Positions 47,490-60,351 of a stretch of DNA of 64,000 nt are shown here, in pieces. The DNA lies in contig NC_064677.1 in the NCBI RefSeq assembly GCF_023278565.1, positions 1,798,001 to 1,862,000 of the forward strand, written 5' to 3'. The position numbers and the translations under genes are program-made. Position 1 is the first letter of the stretch; each line of letters starts with the position of its first letter. The notes beneath the pieces were generated by a model, which searched no databases, was not told where the DNA came from, and saw only the letters and a list, made by a program, of their open reading frames with translations. The DNA is from Colletotrichum lupini. Lineage: Eukaryota > Ascomycota > Sordariomycetes > Glomerellales > Glomerellaceae.

Positions 47490-48938
47490 TCTCGGCCAAT
47501 GCCCGCCATCTAGAACCAGTAGGCCATTTCTTCGGCACTCGGCTTTTACCTAGGTATGCCTTCTTTCAATGTCCTTTGGGCCAGAACATCGGTCTAAGAC
47601 GCAAGCCATGCGGACATGTCGCCATGAATTCAGAGACAAGGCCAGTGCCGTTTTCGCATATGGAAGGTGTGATTCTTGGCGTTTCGTTCTCTACTAATAT
47701 TGCTCTCTGAGTGTCGCTTTCTCTTACGTGCTCTCTTGATCAGTATATGATATTTGATCACACTTCATCGAATATCGCGACGTGATCCGACTACCCATTT
47801 CGATGCCCTCATCTTTATTACCTGAGTACCAATAACCGCCGGGTCGACTCAGACTCCCGACTTGTAGCGATGTGCTAGGTTTAATCGCATCCTCTTTTGG
47901 GTCTTCTCCAGAGCCACTGACTCCAACTCCACGGCGACATGGCTCAGGAAAACGCCATGTAAACCCGGCGCAATAGGCTCTACAAGGAAGGGGAAACTAC
48001 TGACATCTTTCGCAATTAAAAAGAATATCATCAAGCTTTCTCCACAGAATGTGTAGACTCCAAGTATCGGTCAAAATTAGCGGCAACTATAATAACAACA
48101 GAAACTCGCATCACGATTCGCATAGCAGGTCTGCCGATTTCGCCTTTCCTTAAGATAATACCGTCTTTAACACACAACCATACCTTTGTAGGCGTATGGC
48201 CAAAGTTTACAAAGCTAAGTTTTCAGTTCACTCCAATTAGCCATGACTTGAAGAGAGCGTCCATCGTCAACTTCCGTGACGGCAATGGTGCTCGACCAAG
48301 CGACAAGACACCGGCCAAGAAGGCGTGCTCTACAGCTTTCCATCCCAGTGTCAATCGCAATGCCTATTCTTTATGCCTCGGACTATCTCGAAAAAGCAAT
48401 GCCCGCTGAAACCATCAAGGCGTCTATAGGATTCAGTATACAAAACACCTGAGACGGAAGCCAAGAATGCCACAGACTTCAAACCCCAAAAGCTAAACGC
48501 CACAAAATTCCCACGATCAATGTACAAGCTACCTCGCAGACCTTCGTCTACCCCTCCTTTCAATCACACTCGTAGGTAGTACACAACGATATCGATCCAA
48601 GATATGGTAGACCACGTTCTAGGCCCGTGGTCCAAAAAGTCAAAATTGTATAAATCGACGTTGTGATACCGCCCGCACCCCCCTCCGACGCCGAGCCCAT
48701 TTCATCCATCACGGCGCTCATTGGCTCACTAATCCCCCCTTCCACCGCTCTAGATTTCATAGGTGGTAGGACAAGGTTTTTCTTCTTCCGCAGAGCGTGG
48801 CTTTCGAGATAAGACCGCCACCTTTTTTTTTAAAAAGCCTTCTACGGGTAGATTAAACTGAGCTGTTTTCAAAAGCGTATATAGCGCATCAAGTGCCTTG
48901 AATCACCCAGGGGTATTTCCCACCAGACTCAACTCGCG

Positions 48939-49235
48939 ATGAAGAACACTTTCAACACCCTACCGGCTCAACTCTACCAGACCCAGAATTTCGATTTGAC
49001 GCTGCCAAAAGGTCGGCAATCGTGTCACGTAACAAACCGCACCACTTGTTCTATACGGTTCGTACCGAATCGACACCGTTTTTCGTTAGTCTATGGGGCT
49101 TGGCGCTGGCACGTTGTATCAGGGGTAAAATCCCAAAACGGAACTCTGCCCTCAAGAAATTCGAATTGCTCTTCCGTAGCAAGACCAACATTTGATTTTC
49201 TAGGAGTGAGGACTTTGCGAAGCAACAATACGTAG
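48939..49235 (+). CDS. Doubtful 98-codon open frame after a TATA-like site
   Basis: TATATA near 48880 is followed about 55 bases on by an ATG in the context CTCGCGATGAAG, opening MKNTFNTLPAQLYQTQNFDL. There is no recognisable domain or signal peptide. It may be a small lineage-specific gene, a truncated relic or chance. Confidence 0.15.
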   Translation: MKNTFNTLPAQLYQTQNFDLTLPKGRQSCHVTNRTTCSIRFVPNRHRFSLVYGAWRWHVVSGVKSQNGTLPSRNSNCSSVARPTFDFLGVRTLRSNNT

Positions 49236-49488
49236 CTGTTCAAATGTCTTCATTCTTATTCTGTTCGATGCGGGGGATGTCCTACATTTACATTGAGCCG
49301 TATCTCAATGCTCATGAGGGTCTCTCTATTTGACCTATTAACAATCCCTGCTTCGAATTAAGTTTCGATACCATTCAAACATTGCTAGACTCGCGGTAGT
49401 ATACTGCCCCTTCGTCGAGAGTTTCCTCAATGCCTCACTTTTTTCCCCCTTAACGGCTTGAAGATTTTATAGTAAGCTACTATCATCT

Positions 49489-49493
49489 ATTCC
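49489..49493. repeat. Left target-site duplication ATTCC
   Basis: Five bases, identical to those just outside the other end of the retrotransposon (56915-56919), as expected for integrase-mediated insertion. Confidence 0.85.
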
Positions 49494-49698
49494 TATTAGT
49501 ATCCCTATTATAGGGTAGTTAGTTCGAACCGTAGTTAACGAAGAGATTAATTAAACTATATAAATATCTACGTAATAAGTGTAAAAAAGAGGTTCTAACT
49601 ATAAGTTAGGCTAGCTATAATAATTATAAATAAGGCCCCTAATTAGCCCCTACGTAGTTAGCTATATACTGCGGTTAAATTAAATTTCTAATCCAATA
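49494..49698 (-). repeat. Left LTR (3' LTR of the element), 205 bp, fully RIP-mutated
   Basis: It aligns without gaps to 56710-56914. By hand count there are about 27 differences, all transitions, and in about 25 of them this copy carries A or T. It begins TATTAG where the right copy has TGTTAG. Confidence 0.93.
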
Positions 49699-52600
49699 CT
49701 AATTTTCTTTTTTTTTTTTTAATTTAACCGCTATAGTTAGAGGTATAATTCGACCTTAGGCCCGTTTATTAAGTTATCTCCTTTTCTCTCTTTTTTTTAT
49801 TTTTTTTATATAACCTATCTTTTTATTTATATAGTAGCTTTTTTACTACTTACGAATTACTCTAATCCCTTATTTAGTATTACTTTTATAAAAGCGTTTA
49901 CGAGGTTATTTTTATTATTAATCTAACGAATCTTAAGTATTTTATGCTTTTTATACGATTACTTAAGGGCTATAATATCGATTATAAGCCTCTTTTCTTT
50001 TATCGTTCCTAATTTAACGAGGTATTTATATAATAAATAGGAATTAATATAAATAACTATTAAAATAGGTAGAAAGCTAATTTAATTAGTAATCTTCCTT
50101 AGCGTTATTAAAATTACGTAAGAGAGGTTAATACCGTTAACTATACTATATACTTTTAATACTAATATATTTCTTATTACCCGCTTATTTTTAGTTAATA
50201 AGTAGTAAATTATATTACTATATATAATAAATTCGCTCTTACTTATACTCTTATTAACTAGGATAATAATATACCCTAATTACGAAGTAAAGTCGTTATT
50301 ATTTATAAATAACTTATTAATAAAGACGTAGAGCTTATTAATTATAAGGTTAATTAAGTAGTAAATAAAACCTCGATCGAGATTCGTCTATTACTACTTA
50401 AGCCGCTTATTAAGTACTTTAACGTCTCGTTTAGTTAGATTTATAGCTTATATTACCTTAGCGTAATTAAAAGTTACTTTAGGCTAATAAATACTTATAA
50501 TATATACCCCTCGCGCGAGCTTAGCCTTATACTACTTTTTAATATCGGTTATATTTAAATTAACGAGGTTAATCTTTTTACCCTACCCCTTTTATTAAAA
50601 AACGACGGTTTCCCTTTTAATTATAAGAATCTTATTATTAAATATTAAGGGGGTATTTATTATAAAGACCTCTTTTAGCTTCGCTACGAAGCCCGCTTTT
50701 TAGAGCTCCTTATCCTCTTTTTTTATAAAATTAATATCGAATAGGCCTAATATATTATTAGTCTATATTCCAATAATCCTAAATTAGTCGCTTTTATATT
50801 CTATAATTAATAAGTACGAGTCGTACGTAGAAGTAACTATTAATAATTAATTAATATAAAAATCGTAGTAAGTAGCTTACTAATAAGTGCCCGATTTTAT
50901 AAGCCTATATAGTAGCTTAAGTACTTTAATAATCGTACTTTTTAGGTACTTACTAGCTATTTCTTTTAGTAAATAGGCTAGGATTTTCTTTATGAGCCCT
51001 GTAGCTAATTAGGTATAAGCCTAGGTAATATTATAGCTCTAAATCTCGTATCCCTTCTTCCGTAATAATATTATTAATATTATTATTAATCGTTAGCTAT
51101 AGCACTATATAATAAGTAATTATATAAATAGCGTCGCTTTTTTAATATCGCCGTATCTCTAAATTACGTATTTAGACTTCTTATACGGCTAGGGTATTCC
51201 TTTTCCTTTAATTTTATAAACTATTCGTAATTTAAATATATAGAGGTTTATATATTTTTCTAAGTTATATAAAATAAATCGATAGACCCCTCGATTATAA
51301 AGAGTATTTACTTTAATAAGATCTAATCCCTTATACGGTTTTCTAATAGTTATAATTATACCTTTTTTACGTAGTTTAACTACTAGCTTAAAATTAGCTT
51401 TTTTTTTTACTATATAAAAAGTATTAATTACTTCGTTATTAGTAATAAATTATTACATTAGGGCTTACTATCGTAGTCTTTTATAACGTCTTATTAATAG
51501 TATTAGTACCCTTTTAATAATTTCCTCTTTTTCGTTATTTATTAGTATTATTATAACGATTTTATTAAGGATAATTTCCTATACCTCTGCCGCAGGTTAT
51601 ATAGTTTCCCCTAGCTCTTTTTTTTTTTATAAATTAGAAATTACCTCGTTAGGATTTATATAATACGGTCTAACTACTATAATTAATATTTTAAGCGGCT
51701 AGTTATAATCTCTCGCGACTATATAAAAGCGCTCGTTAATAAAAATTAACTTATATAGCCTAGCTTATTATTAAGTAATTTTATATTATATTTATATATC
51801 CGAATTTAACGGTATATTTAGATTATCCCCTATATTAGGCTTATTATGCGTAATAATTACCTCGTTAACTTACTTTCTTATGCTTATTTTATATAATACC
51901 CGTATTACTTTTTTAATTACTTAGGCTCGTTAGCTTATACTTAGTAATAGTAGCAAGGCTAAAGTCGTTCTTAGATATATTCTAAATACTAATAGCGTTA
52001 GTATAAGTCCGTTAGGCCTTATAATATCGTTATAGTATTTAAGTATTATTTAGAGGTATTTATTATTAATAAAATCCGGATTTTCCTTTTTAATAATTCT
52101 AAACGCCCTTTTTAACTACTAATATACCCTCTCTACCTTTTTAATACTATAGTGCGCTTTAACGAGTATAATTTTTAGCTATATACTATAAGCCGTCGTA
52201 TTATCCTTAAATTTTACTAATTTAAAACTAGTATTAGCGTTAGTTCTAATACTATCTAGCGGTCCTTAGTATATATCAATCTAGCTTTTTTATAAGGCTA
52301 CTTATAGTATTTTTATTTATAGATTTTAAAGGAATTGCCCTACTTAGAAAAATATAATTATATTAATTATATATAGTACTAACTAACTATTTAAATAGAA
52401 AATATTAATAACGATTTCTTAGTTAAAGTTAAGCTTATTACGCAATTTAAACTTAAATTTGCGTAGGCTCTGCGTATTTATTTAGTATTAGTAATATACT
52501 TTTGTTAACTACTTTAGCGCCCCTATTTCGATATTATTATTATTTAATTACTTTAAGAGGTTATATAGCCTCGTAACTAACGGGTACCCAAATCTCCGGT

Positions 52601-53035
52601 ATAATTTTCTAAGCTTACTTTTTATTAAATAATTAATTAACTTTATATTATTAGTAAGCTTTATAAACGCATACCCCTATCGTTATTTAACTATTTTAAA
52701 GTACTTACCGCTAGAGATTTTGTTCCTTATATTATTAAATATAATACCTAGTTAATCTATATCTTTTAGATATAAGAGAAATAGGGTATTAATAAGTAAA
52801 ATATAAAAAGTTATCGTTTTAAAATACGTCTCTACTTTTATTATACCTAGGGCGACGATTTCTTTACCTAGGCTAAAACTAATCCTCGTAATACCTACTA
52901 TTAATATATTAAGTATTATTAGCGCGATCTTCTATAGCGCTTAGAATTGCCCTTTTCTTTTAGTTAACTATTATAATACCTTAGTATTTAGAATAATCCT
53001 ATAAAAATCGTCTAAGCTATACCTTTCGCTTATAT
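49699..53035 (-). pseudogene. Degenerate copia pol: protease, integrase, reverse transcriptase, RNase H region
   Basis: On the minus strand, readable fragments appear in order. YSLDDFYRIILNTKVL (about 53020) matches the retropepsin region with its Asp converted to Asn. FLLYLKDID*LGIIFNN and LRKLYRRFGYPLVTRLYNLL (about 52780-52555) match GAG-pre-integrase. FKFKLR and EIVINIFYLN (about 52455-52395) match the start of the integrase core. TNNILGLFDINFIKKEDKEL and KAGFVAKLKEVF (about 50750-50650) match the reverse transcriptase thumb and connection region of fungal copia elements. Between them lie multiple stops caused by C-to-T and G-to-A changes. The part down to 49699 should contain RNase H but is too damaged for me to read. 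Confidence 0.85.
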
Positions 53036-56000
53036 AAAATACTTATATAAGCTTAGTATTCGAGGGATCTAAGTAGTATAAAAAGGACCCCTCTAGCTAC
53101 CCCTAGATTTACTTAGTACTATATTCCTTTTTTTTAAATATTAAGAGAGATAGCGTCTTTTTTTTAATCGTTAAGATAATAGGCTTTAGCCCTATTAAAT
53201 TTACCCTTTTAGCTACTTTTATATCCGTTATCTAAGGGACCTTTCTTTATTATTTATAAATAAAAGCCTACTTATTAAGAGCTTCTATTACCCTCTATTC
53301 GTTTAGCTTTATATATCCTTTAGAAGCTAATGGGGTAAAAAAAGAGTAATTAATATCGTCGATTTTATTATAATCTAATTTGTTAATATAAGAGGTAAGA
53401 TCTTCTTTATTTTCCGAATCTCCTATAGGGGGTATATATTTTAAGCTACTACTTTAACTACTATTGCTAGGTTCCGTACCCCTAGATCTTCCCTTATATA
53501 TAACGAGGAATTAGTTAAATTAACGAGGGCTAGTTTTACTATTTACTACCCTTAACTTTTTATACTATTTATATAATTTAGTACGCTCTTTTTTAAAATA
53601 ATTACTTAATTAATATCTATCCTTTTTATAAATATAATATTACCTCTTTTATTACCCTATTTATAAGTTAAATCTCTACCTATTTAATAAATCTAGGCTT
53701 CCTTATTAGCGATTACTATATCTAGCCTTTTTTCTTTTTTTATTATACGTTTAATCGACCTAATATTACTAATAAGGGCCGTCGTACGCCTAGAGGTAAG
53801 TTTAGTATAGTATTCTTACCTTAATATTAAAACTAAATCTTAGCCTTAAATAGAGCGTCTCGTAGTTTTTAGGTACTTAGTATAGGGTTATTTTTACTTC
53901 TAATATACGCTAAATTATAGTATAAAAATATCCGATTTTCCGCTTATTTATCCCCTTATTTAGCTAGGTTTTTACTAGCTTATTAATTCGATTAATAAGC
54001 TTTTTAAAAATCTTTACTTATAATTTACTCTCTATTATCCTAACTATAAATATAAAAGAAATCGCTCGTAACTTAAATAAGAGCTCTAAGTTCTTATTAT
54101 AAGTCTTAAAATAGCTTCGGATTACGTTAATTATACTAAGAAAGTCGTTTTAATTAAGATTACGTACCGCTTTATAATAATAATTAGAGGCTTTATTTAC
54201 GAGTACAATATTAATTACTAAATAGTACTAGTATTCTCTAATTCTAATTTTTTTATAATAATTATAAAATATCGTTAGGGTTTTTTATAAGACCTTATAC
54301 TTCCCCCTAGAATATAATTTCTTTTTTAAAAAGATCTTTTTAAGGTCTATAAATTACCTCGTATTTACTACTAGATTTTCGGTATTTATATATAATTTTT
54401 ATGTCGCTGCGTATTATTAATAACTTTAAGTTATCTACCTCTTTTCTTATTAGCCGATCGGTACTAAATTTTACGTTAGTAGCGGTAACGAGTTATAAAT
54501 TAAAATAGGTAGAATTATCGATTATTATACTTCTAGTACTATATTTTGCCCCGGTATATCCTTTTATAATAATAGATTTTTATTAATAATTATAGGGAGG
54601 AAATCTGGGTCGTTTACTCTTTTTTTAAATTCGTTAAAGCGATTATACGCTTTATTAACCTATACTTAGTTCTATAGCACAAATTCCTTTTTTATAATTA
54701 TCGCTATTAATATTTTATATAACTCTTATAATTATAATTACGCTAGTAATACCCCTTACCTATAAAAGAATTTATTAACTACTTTTGCGATTCCTAAGCT
54801 TATGCTCGCGAACTATTTATTTAGTTAGTAGCTAAGGTTATTTACGATTTTATAGAATAAGGGTTACCCCTATAGCCCCTTTTTCTTATAGACCTTAGTT
54901 AAATAGATTAATACTACGTTAATTTACTCGCCGTTAAGCTAATTTACAATTCTATATATTTACGTCCTTTAATAATCCGGGTTAATATTTACTTACTTAT
55001 AAAGGATTAGGATTCTATCTAGGATCGGGTTTTATCCTCTTTTTCTTTACCCTAACTTACTAAAGGTCGTACTCTAGCTTATACCCATATTAGTAGTTAC
55101 TAGCGTATTTAATTTTAATAAGGATATATTTAATCTGCGCGCTAATTATAATAAATCCGTACTTTTGCTACTTAACGAATTTATTAAGGTTTAGGAAATT
55201 CCCGCTTCTTTTTACTATTTTACTACTACTCTCGTTTTTATTATTTTTAATAATTACTACTACCTTTCTAAATTATTAATTATCATACTTACTAAGATCC
55301 TCTTTTTTATTTAGTATAAAAAAGTAGGTTTTAGTAGTTCTTTTTAATAATAGTAGCGATAAACGTTTATATTATTATAAGAAGATATAGTAATTAGTCT
55401 TAGGATCTTTATTAATTACCGATTTCTGCTATTCCGTATACTTTTAGCCTCCTAAGCCTCGTACTCTTTATAATCTCTAAATAGCTTCTTTCCCTAACCT
55501 ACCTCTTTTAGGGTAGTATTTTATAAAAATAGTTAAAAATAGATACTATGCGGCTTATAAAAGAGCTATATAGGCTATTAAGAACTATATAGGCTATTAA
55601 GTATAGTTAACGAAGTTAAGCCCTCTTTTTTATAAAATTATAGATTTTAAAGACTTACTAAAAATACCTACTTATTACTTATACGCAGTAGGGTTAAATA
55701 CTTTAAAGATCTTATTTTTTATGGCCTCTTAGTACTCTATTTTATATTTTTTAAGTAGTCTTTTTTATAACTTAATTATAGTTAAGTAATTATCGTTTAT
55801 TAGTAATCCTTTTTATTACTTAGTTAATTTTTTAAAATTAGTAATTTCGCGCCGGGAGCTAATATAAAAAGAAGCCCTTAAGTAGCTCTCTAAAAAATTC
55901 TTTTTTTTTCTTTAAATCCTTATCTTTTTAGCCTTTTTTTAAACTAATAATAACTTTAATAAGAGGTTATAGGACTATTTTAGAGTAGCCGCCTTCTTCT

Positions 56001-56709
56001 TAAGTTAATCTCTAAGATCTATAATACTCTTAATTTAATATTATTAAGATTTCTAAATCCCCTCTTCCCTTATTAAACCGTCCCTTATATTATATTTTTA
56101 AATAATACCTAAGGGGTAGTTAAAAGAGTTATAAAGAGGTTATTTAGATCGCGGGCTTAAGGTTATACTTATAAAATCCTCGTAATAATAGACTTTTTTA
56201 TATATTATAAATCTCTTAGTTTAATAATTCTTATAAAGTTACCTTCGCTACTAAGTAAGAATATTTATATTTAAAGATCCCCTTTTTTAATTACGCAGTG
56301 CTCTTTTATATTATATTATTAAGCTTATTTATTATACTAATTAATTAGGTAGGTAGTCGTTACGTAGGTATTTTTTTTTATTAATTTAACTAGTTAATTT
56401 CTAATTATAGGCTAGTTATAAAAAAGTCGTTTAGTAAAATAGTTACTCGGGGTAACGATAAAAGGCTAGTTACTTAAGTAGTTTTATTAATTAACGTATT
56501 TTAACGTAATAAATATTAACCTCTCGTAAGTAGTAAAGGGCTATAATTACTCGATTTTATATAGTATTCGAAAATCGCCTCCTTTTTTATTTATTTTCGT
56601 AAGGTTAATTAGTATAAATCTCCTATCCCGTACGGTATTAAAAAGTTATCTTTTTTATATAATAAGATACTTTATCGATCTACAATAATAGAATTTAATT
56701 ACTAATTAG
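53036..56709 (-). pseudogene. Degenerate gag and leader region of the copia element
   Basis: 3.7 kb lie between the right LTR and the protease. This should hold the leader and gag. Some minus-strand stretches (for example about 55100-54700) read through with few stops, but I could not recognise a gag domain or CCHC knuckle. The length is generous for leader plus gag, so a further insertion or an extra gene inside the element is possible. Confidence 0.5.
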
Positions 56710-56914
56710 TGTTAGTATCCCTATTATAGGGTAGTTAGTTCGAACCGTAGTTAACGAAGAGATTAATTAAACTATATAAATATTTACGTAGTAGGTATAA
56801 AAAGGAGGTTCTAACCGTAGGTTAGGCTGGCTACGATAATCGTAAATAGGGCCCCTAATTGGCCCCTGCGCAGTCGGCTGTATGCCGCGGTTGAATTAGA
56901 CTTCTAATCCGATA
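56710..56914 (-). repeat. Right LTR (5' LTR of the element), 205 bp, outer half nearly unmutated
   Basis: The inner part (about 56710-56780) is as AT-biased as the left LTR. From about 56800 outward C and G are kept at nearly all sites where the left LTR has T or A. The left end is TGTTAG; the outer end is CCGATA, where CA would be expected. Confidence 0.93.
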
Positions 56915-56919
56915 ATTCC
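56915..56919. repeat. Right target-site duplication ATTCC
   Basis: Five bases directly after the right LTR, identical to 49489-49493. Confidence 0.85.
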
Positions 56920-59900
56920 TAGAGCTCTCGCATCAGAATCCTCCGGCATAGACCGCCACGACGCTAAGACAGATATCCTCACAGCTTCCATTTGATCACT
57001 TTGGAGCGAAAGATAACAACGTCTTGGCGGGTTGGTATACAGGGCATAAAGTCTAATCTTTTGTTCAACGTTCTCTCTTGGCGAGAGCGACTACCACTCG
57101 GATCCATGAGAACCTGGGAAGGAAGGAGTTCCATCTCTCTCCCAGCTTCACATCAAATCCCTCAAGTGATGACGGTCTCCTTGCATCTGGTACCTCTTGG
57201 TCAATCATACTGACTTGGCTACCTTACTCTCCGGCACTGACTCGTTCATCACGATTCCTTAGACAAATGCATATGCACACTCCATGCCGTCGTCCACTTT
57301 CAGCTCTCAACGTCCTGCAAGGGCGTTCGGCTGCTCGGCACCCTCCGATTTCATCCTCGGATACATCATACCGACGGCAGGTCCCCTCTTGTGTGTATGC
57401 TCTGTTTGAGAGGCCAAGATACAGATCGATCTCACATCTCAGAAGATATACGACTTTGGGTAAGGGCAGATACCTCACGTGAAAGGCGCGCCTCGGGGAT
57501 CTGAATGTTGAAGACAAACAGGCCTTGTCCAACGACTAATTACGTCCCACGACCGAGCGATATAGTCAGGGCTCCCAGCTCCTCGGGATCTGGAAAGTCG
57601 GGGGTATATACTTGCCAGAAGAGAGCTGAAGACGGAAAGCAATCCCGATTCACATTTGCCCTTTGGAATTGGGGGGAAGGGAGGGAGAGGAGGCAGGCAG
57701 CTGGAAACTCGACAACGGCACAAGATCCGAGCCCACCGGCCAGCTTACCATCGGAGTCTCCTTCCATAGACCTTCTTCATGCACTTCTAGCTAACCATGG
57801 CGTCTCTGAATCGACGGTGATAGGGAGTCATCTACACTACCTACTGCGTAAATGAAGAGCCGATAACGTCGTGCCCGCTTTGCCGCATCAAGCGCCCGAT
57901 CCTTTAAAAGTCTCTGGTCGCACAAAGCAGATGATCCAGTGGGTTGCCGAAAAAATTCCTATGGTGTGTTCGTGGCGGTCACTCAAAGGGCAGCGGCGGC
58001 GGCGGCGTGCGGCGGCGGTGTTGCCCACCTTTTCCCCCTCCCCTCCTTTTTTCCTCACCCATAAGCCCATTGCAAGTTCTAATCCCTGGCTTTTTTTTTT
58101 CTGCGCTCCTGCGCGTCAGCTTTTTGTCAGTTTTGTGCTGTGCTGGGATAGGACAGCCTTCTTGGTGCGTTCGGTAAACGCGAAGAAGAAACAAGTCCGT
58201 CGCACACACACGCATACGTATACACACACGCATTGGTCCACCCTCCGCTTGATAGAGCTGTAGCTGGGTATGGTTCTTGATGATTTACATCAAAAGACGT
58301 GCTTGGATCGGCGGTGAGAGTAAGAGGCACAACATCGACGACGCCCGAGGTTTACGGGGATTTCCCGACCTTGGCTGTGCCGCTTAGGGTCTGAAAAAGA
58401 GATTCGTCTCCAAAAATTTGGGCCTGCCTTTGCGGCCATGTCAGCAAAGTGTGCCTATTACGCTACACTACTCTGCGCCAACAGCAATTTGAATTCGTCA
58501 GACGTGCGGTTCACGGTAGGTGTTCAGGCAGGAGTGGGCCAGTTTATACGGCCACCGTTATGTACGCCTCAGGTAAGTTCATCTCCATACAAGACCACTT
58601 AGATGGCGGGAGTTGTAAGCTGTAGGGCGTTGAAGCTCGTCGAGTTGATACGGATACAAATCCTAGTGTAATCATGGTCAGCTTCCCGGGGATAAACGGC
58701 GTTGAATCGACTTCTTTACCTTGCTTTGCGCCGGATACTATATCAGGCTGCGCGGAAGCTGGGCATGTTTACTCGTTACTCGGCAACTTTAGGCGAGAGG
58801 GGGCGATTGCTTAACAAGATAAATTTACTAAGCCTTTTCTGGGTGTGATCCAACGTGCATTTCTGACACCAAAAAAGACGGTACCTGTGACCAGGGATCT
58901 GGGGAACCAGGGTGGTCGGCTGGTTATCATTTGCCAACTTGCCATATTGCTCGAAGGGACTGGTTGGGCCGTGAAACGGAGACAACCCCGCTGACATGAC
59001 CGGGATGCCGGACGCTAAAGGAGTTGTCGGTTTGGCTCGGCTGCTCCCGGTCAACAATCCACCGAGTTTCTCTCCCCCCTTGAGCTCCTTAGTCGAAGGA
59101 AGTCAAGGGAGCATGGAGGAGTCTGCAGTTTTGCATACCCTAGGTCCGGGGACTATGCAATGGAAGCCGGAGGGTCTGTGTGTTGGAATATGTCGGACCA
59201 TTGAGTCCTCTCTTCCTTCAGCTGGCCTTGAGTTCGAGGGTTAATCTATTCAAGACAAGTTTCCCCGGTATTCGGTCTGCGTGATCGACGGTGCCAATAC
59301 CATGATCCTATGGCGCAGCGTACCGATGGGACGTGCATGGCACGATTGGAAGCGACATGTTTCGTGATCGTCAGTTGGGCGTCAATGGCCTCTTACTCAT
59401 TGCGGGTGACAATGTGAAGATCAGAATCATGCTTCAAAAGCTGCCCAAAAGGCGTCTGATCGGCACCGGTGATATGAGCTCTTATCGGTGTGTTCAACTC
59501 GATACTCGGAATGCCCTCTGACTGAGATTGTGCCTCTGTTGACATCGAAATGGTCAAGAGGAAGTCTTGGGGCTGGGCGGACCGTCTTCATCGGGATAGT
59601 CGGAACAAGGCCAAAAGTTGCGAATGAACCAATTAGCTGTTCAACGTGCTTGAACAGTCCGACGTGCCTTGTGCTCTTGGACCCTTTTACTGTCGTCAAG
59701 CTTCATGCATATGTAGCCCATCAAAGACTCAGAAGGAAGATCGCGCTACACGCGTGTCTTTGATCTCAATGTAACAATGGATAAAACGTGGCGCGGGGAA
59801 TGTGAGTTTGTGGAGGGTGGTAAATGGATGTTCGACTTGAGCAGAGCCGAAAAGGAGCATCTAGATCCGAAGGGATGGCCATGATAGGTGCCACGAGTGC

Positions 59901-60351
59901 TCATGATGTGCCAGTGTCAGACATGGTCAGCAAGCCAAGAAGCGCGATTGGGCACTCTGCTGACAATTGAAAAGTCCTCTGTCTGAAGTCGCATTGAAAA
60001 AAAGGTCACACCGTTGCTGAATTTAGGAACTCTTGCTGATATTAATACGCAGTATCTCGAGCAGCAGTTCCTCGATTTCGATACGCGTTGGTGGCTGGTG
60101 CCGATTTGACTATCCAGGCCTCCTTCAATACGAGCCAATACGAGCTGCTAATGTTTCATCAGCTTGGGTCGACAATGGATTGAGTCCATCGTTGTAGGTG
60201 GAAAATAGTTTCGGGATTTGAAATCCTCCGGTCTGTAATCTTGCGCCGAGGATTTCCAATGACTGCTGAGTAACGTCTGCAAATCTTGTGAAGCGTGGGA
60301 TACCGCGTCCTGGTGTAGCGTTTGCTGGCCGATGGGATTCAAAGACGTAAC
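56915..60351. other. Intergenic, 3.4 kb, right flank of the retrotransposon
   Basis: Ordinary base composition resumes immediately after the target duplication. Only short unrecognisable frames are present. It includes a CA-rich stretch near 58203-58230 and, at its right end, the downstream sequence of the GH3C-GNAT gene. No gene is supported. Confidence 0.55.

Larger units (their letters stand above)
45993..49493. other. Intergenic, 3.5 kb, left flank of the retrotransposon
   Basis: It begins with the TSC2 3' end and runs to the target-site duplication. The only candidates are two overlapping minus-strand frames at 47011-47489 and a small plus-strand frame at 48939-49235, both listed with low confidence. 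Twin inverted repeats occur at 47391-47427. Base composition stays ordinary up to the sharp AT-rich boundary at 49494. Confidence 0.55.
49494..56914 (-). mobile_element. RIP-inactivated Ty1/copia LTR retrotransposon, 7.4 kb
   Basis: The element is bounded by 205-bp direct LTRs (49494-49698 and 56710-56914) and a 5-bp duplication ATTCC. The intact left end of the right LTR begins TG. The internal part is extremely AT-rich with almost no CpA or TpG, while CpG persists, the pattern left by RIP. Pol is read on the minus strand in copia order: retropepsin and GAG-pre-integrase near 53030-52550, integrase near 52500-52300, reverse transcriptase near 50900-50550. The right-hand LTR is therefore the 5' LTR of the element. 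All frames carry many stops; it cannot be active. A primer-binding site was not identifiable after the mutations. Confidence 0.95.

Noticed and set aside
48351..48760. Two overlapping minus-strand frames with a hydrophobic stretch (FVAFSFWGLKSVAFLASVSG)
   Set aside because: They lie in different frames with no credible intron between them, and neither shows a known motif.
49494..56914. AT-rich block as a centromere or mitochondrial insertion
   Set aside because: LTRs, target duplication and copia pol fragments explain the whole block, and CpG retention with CpA loss fits RIP instead.
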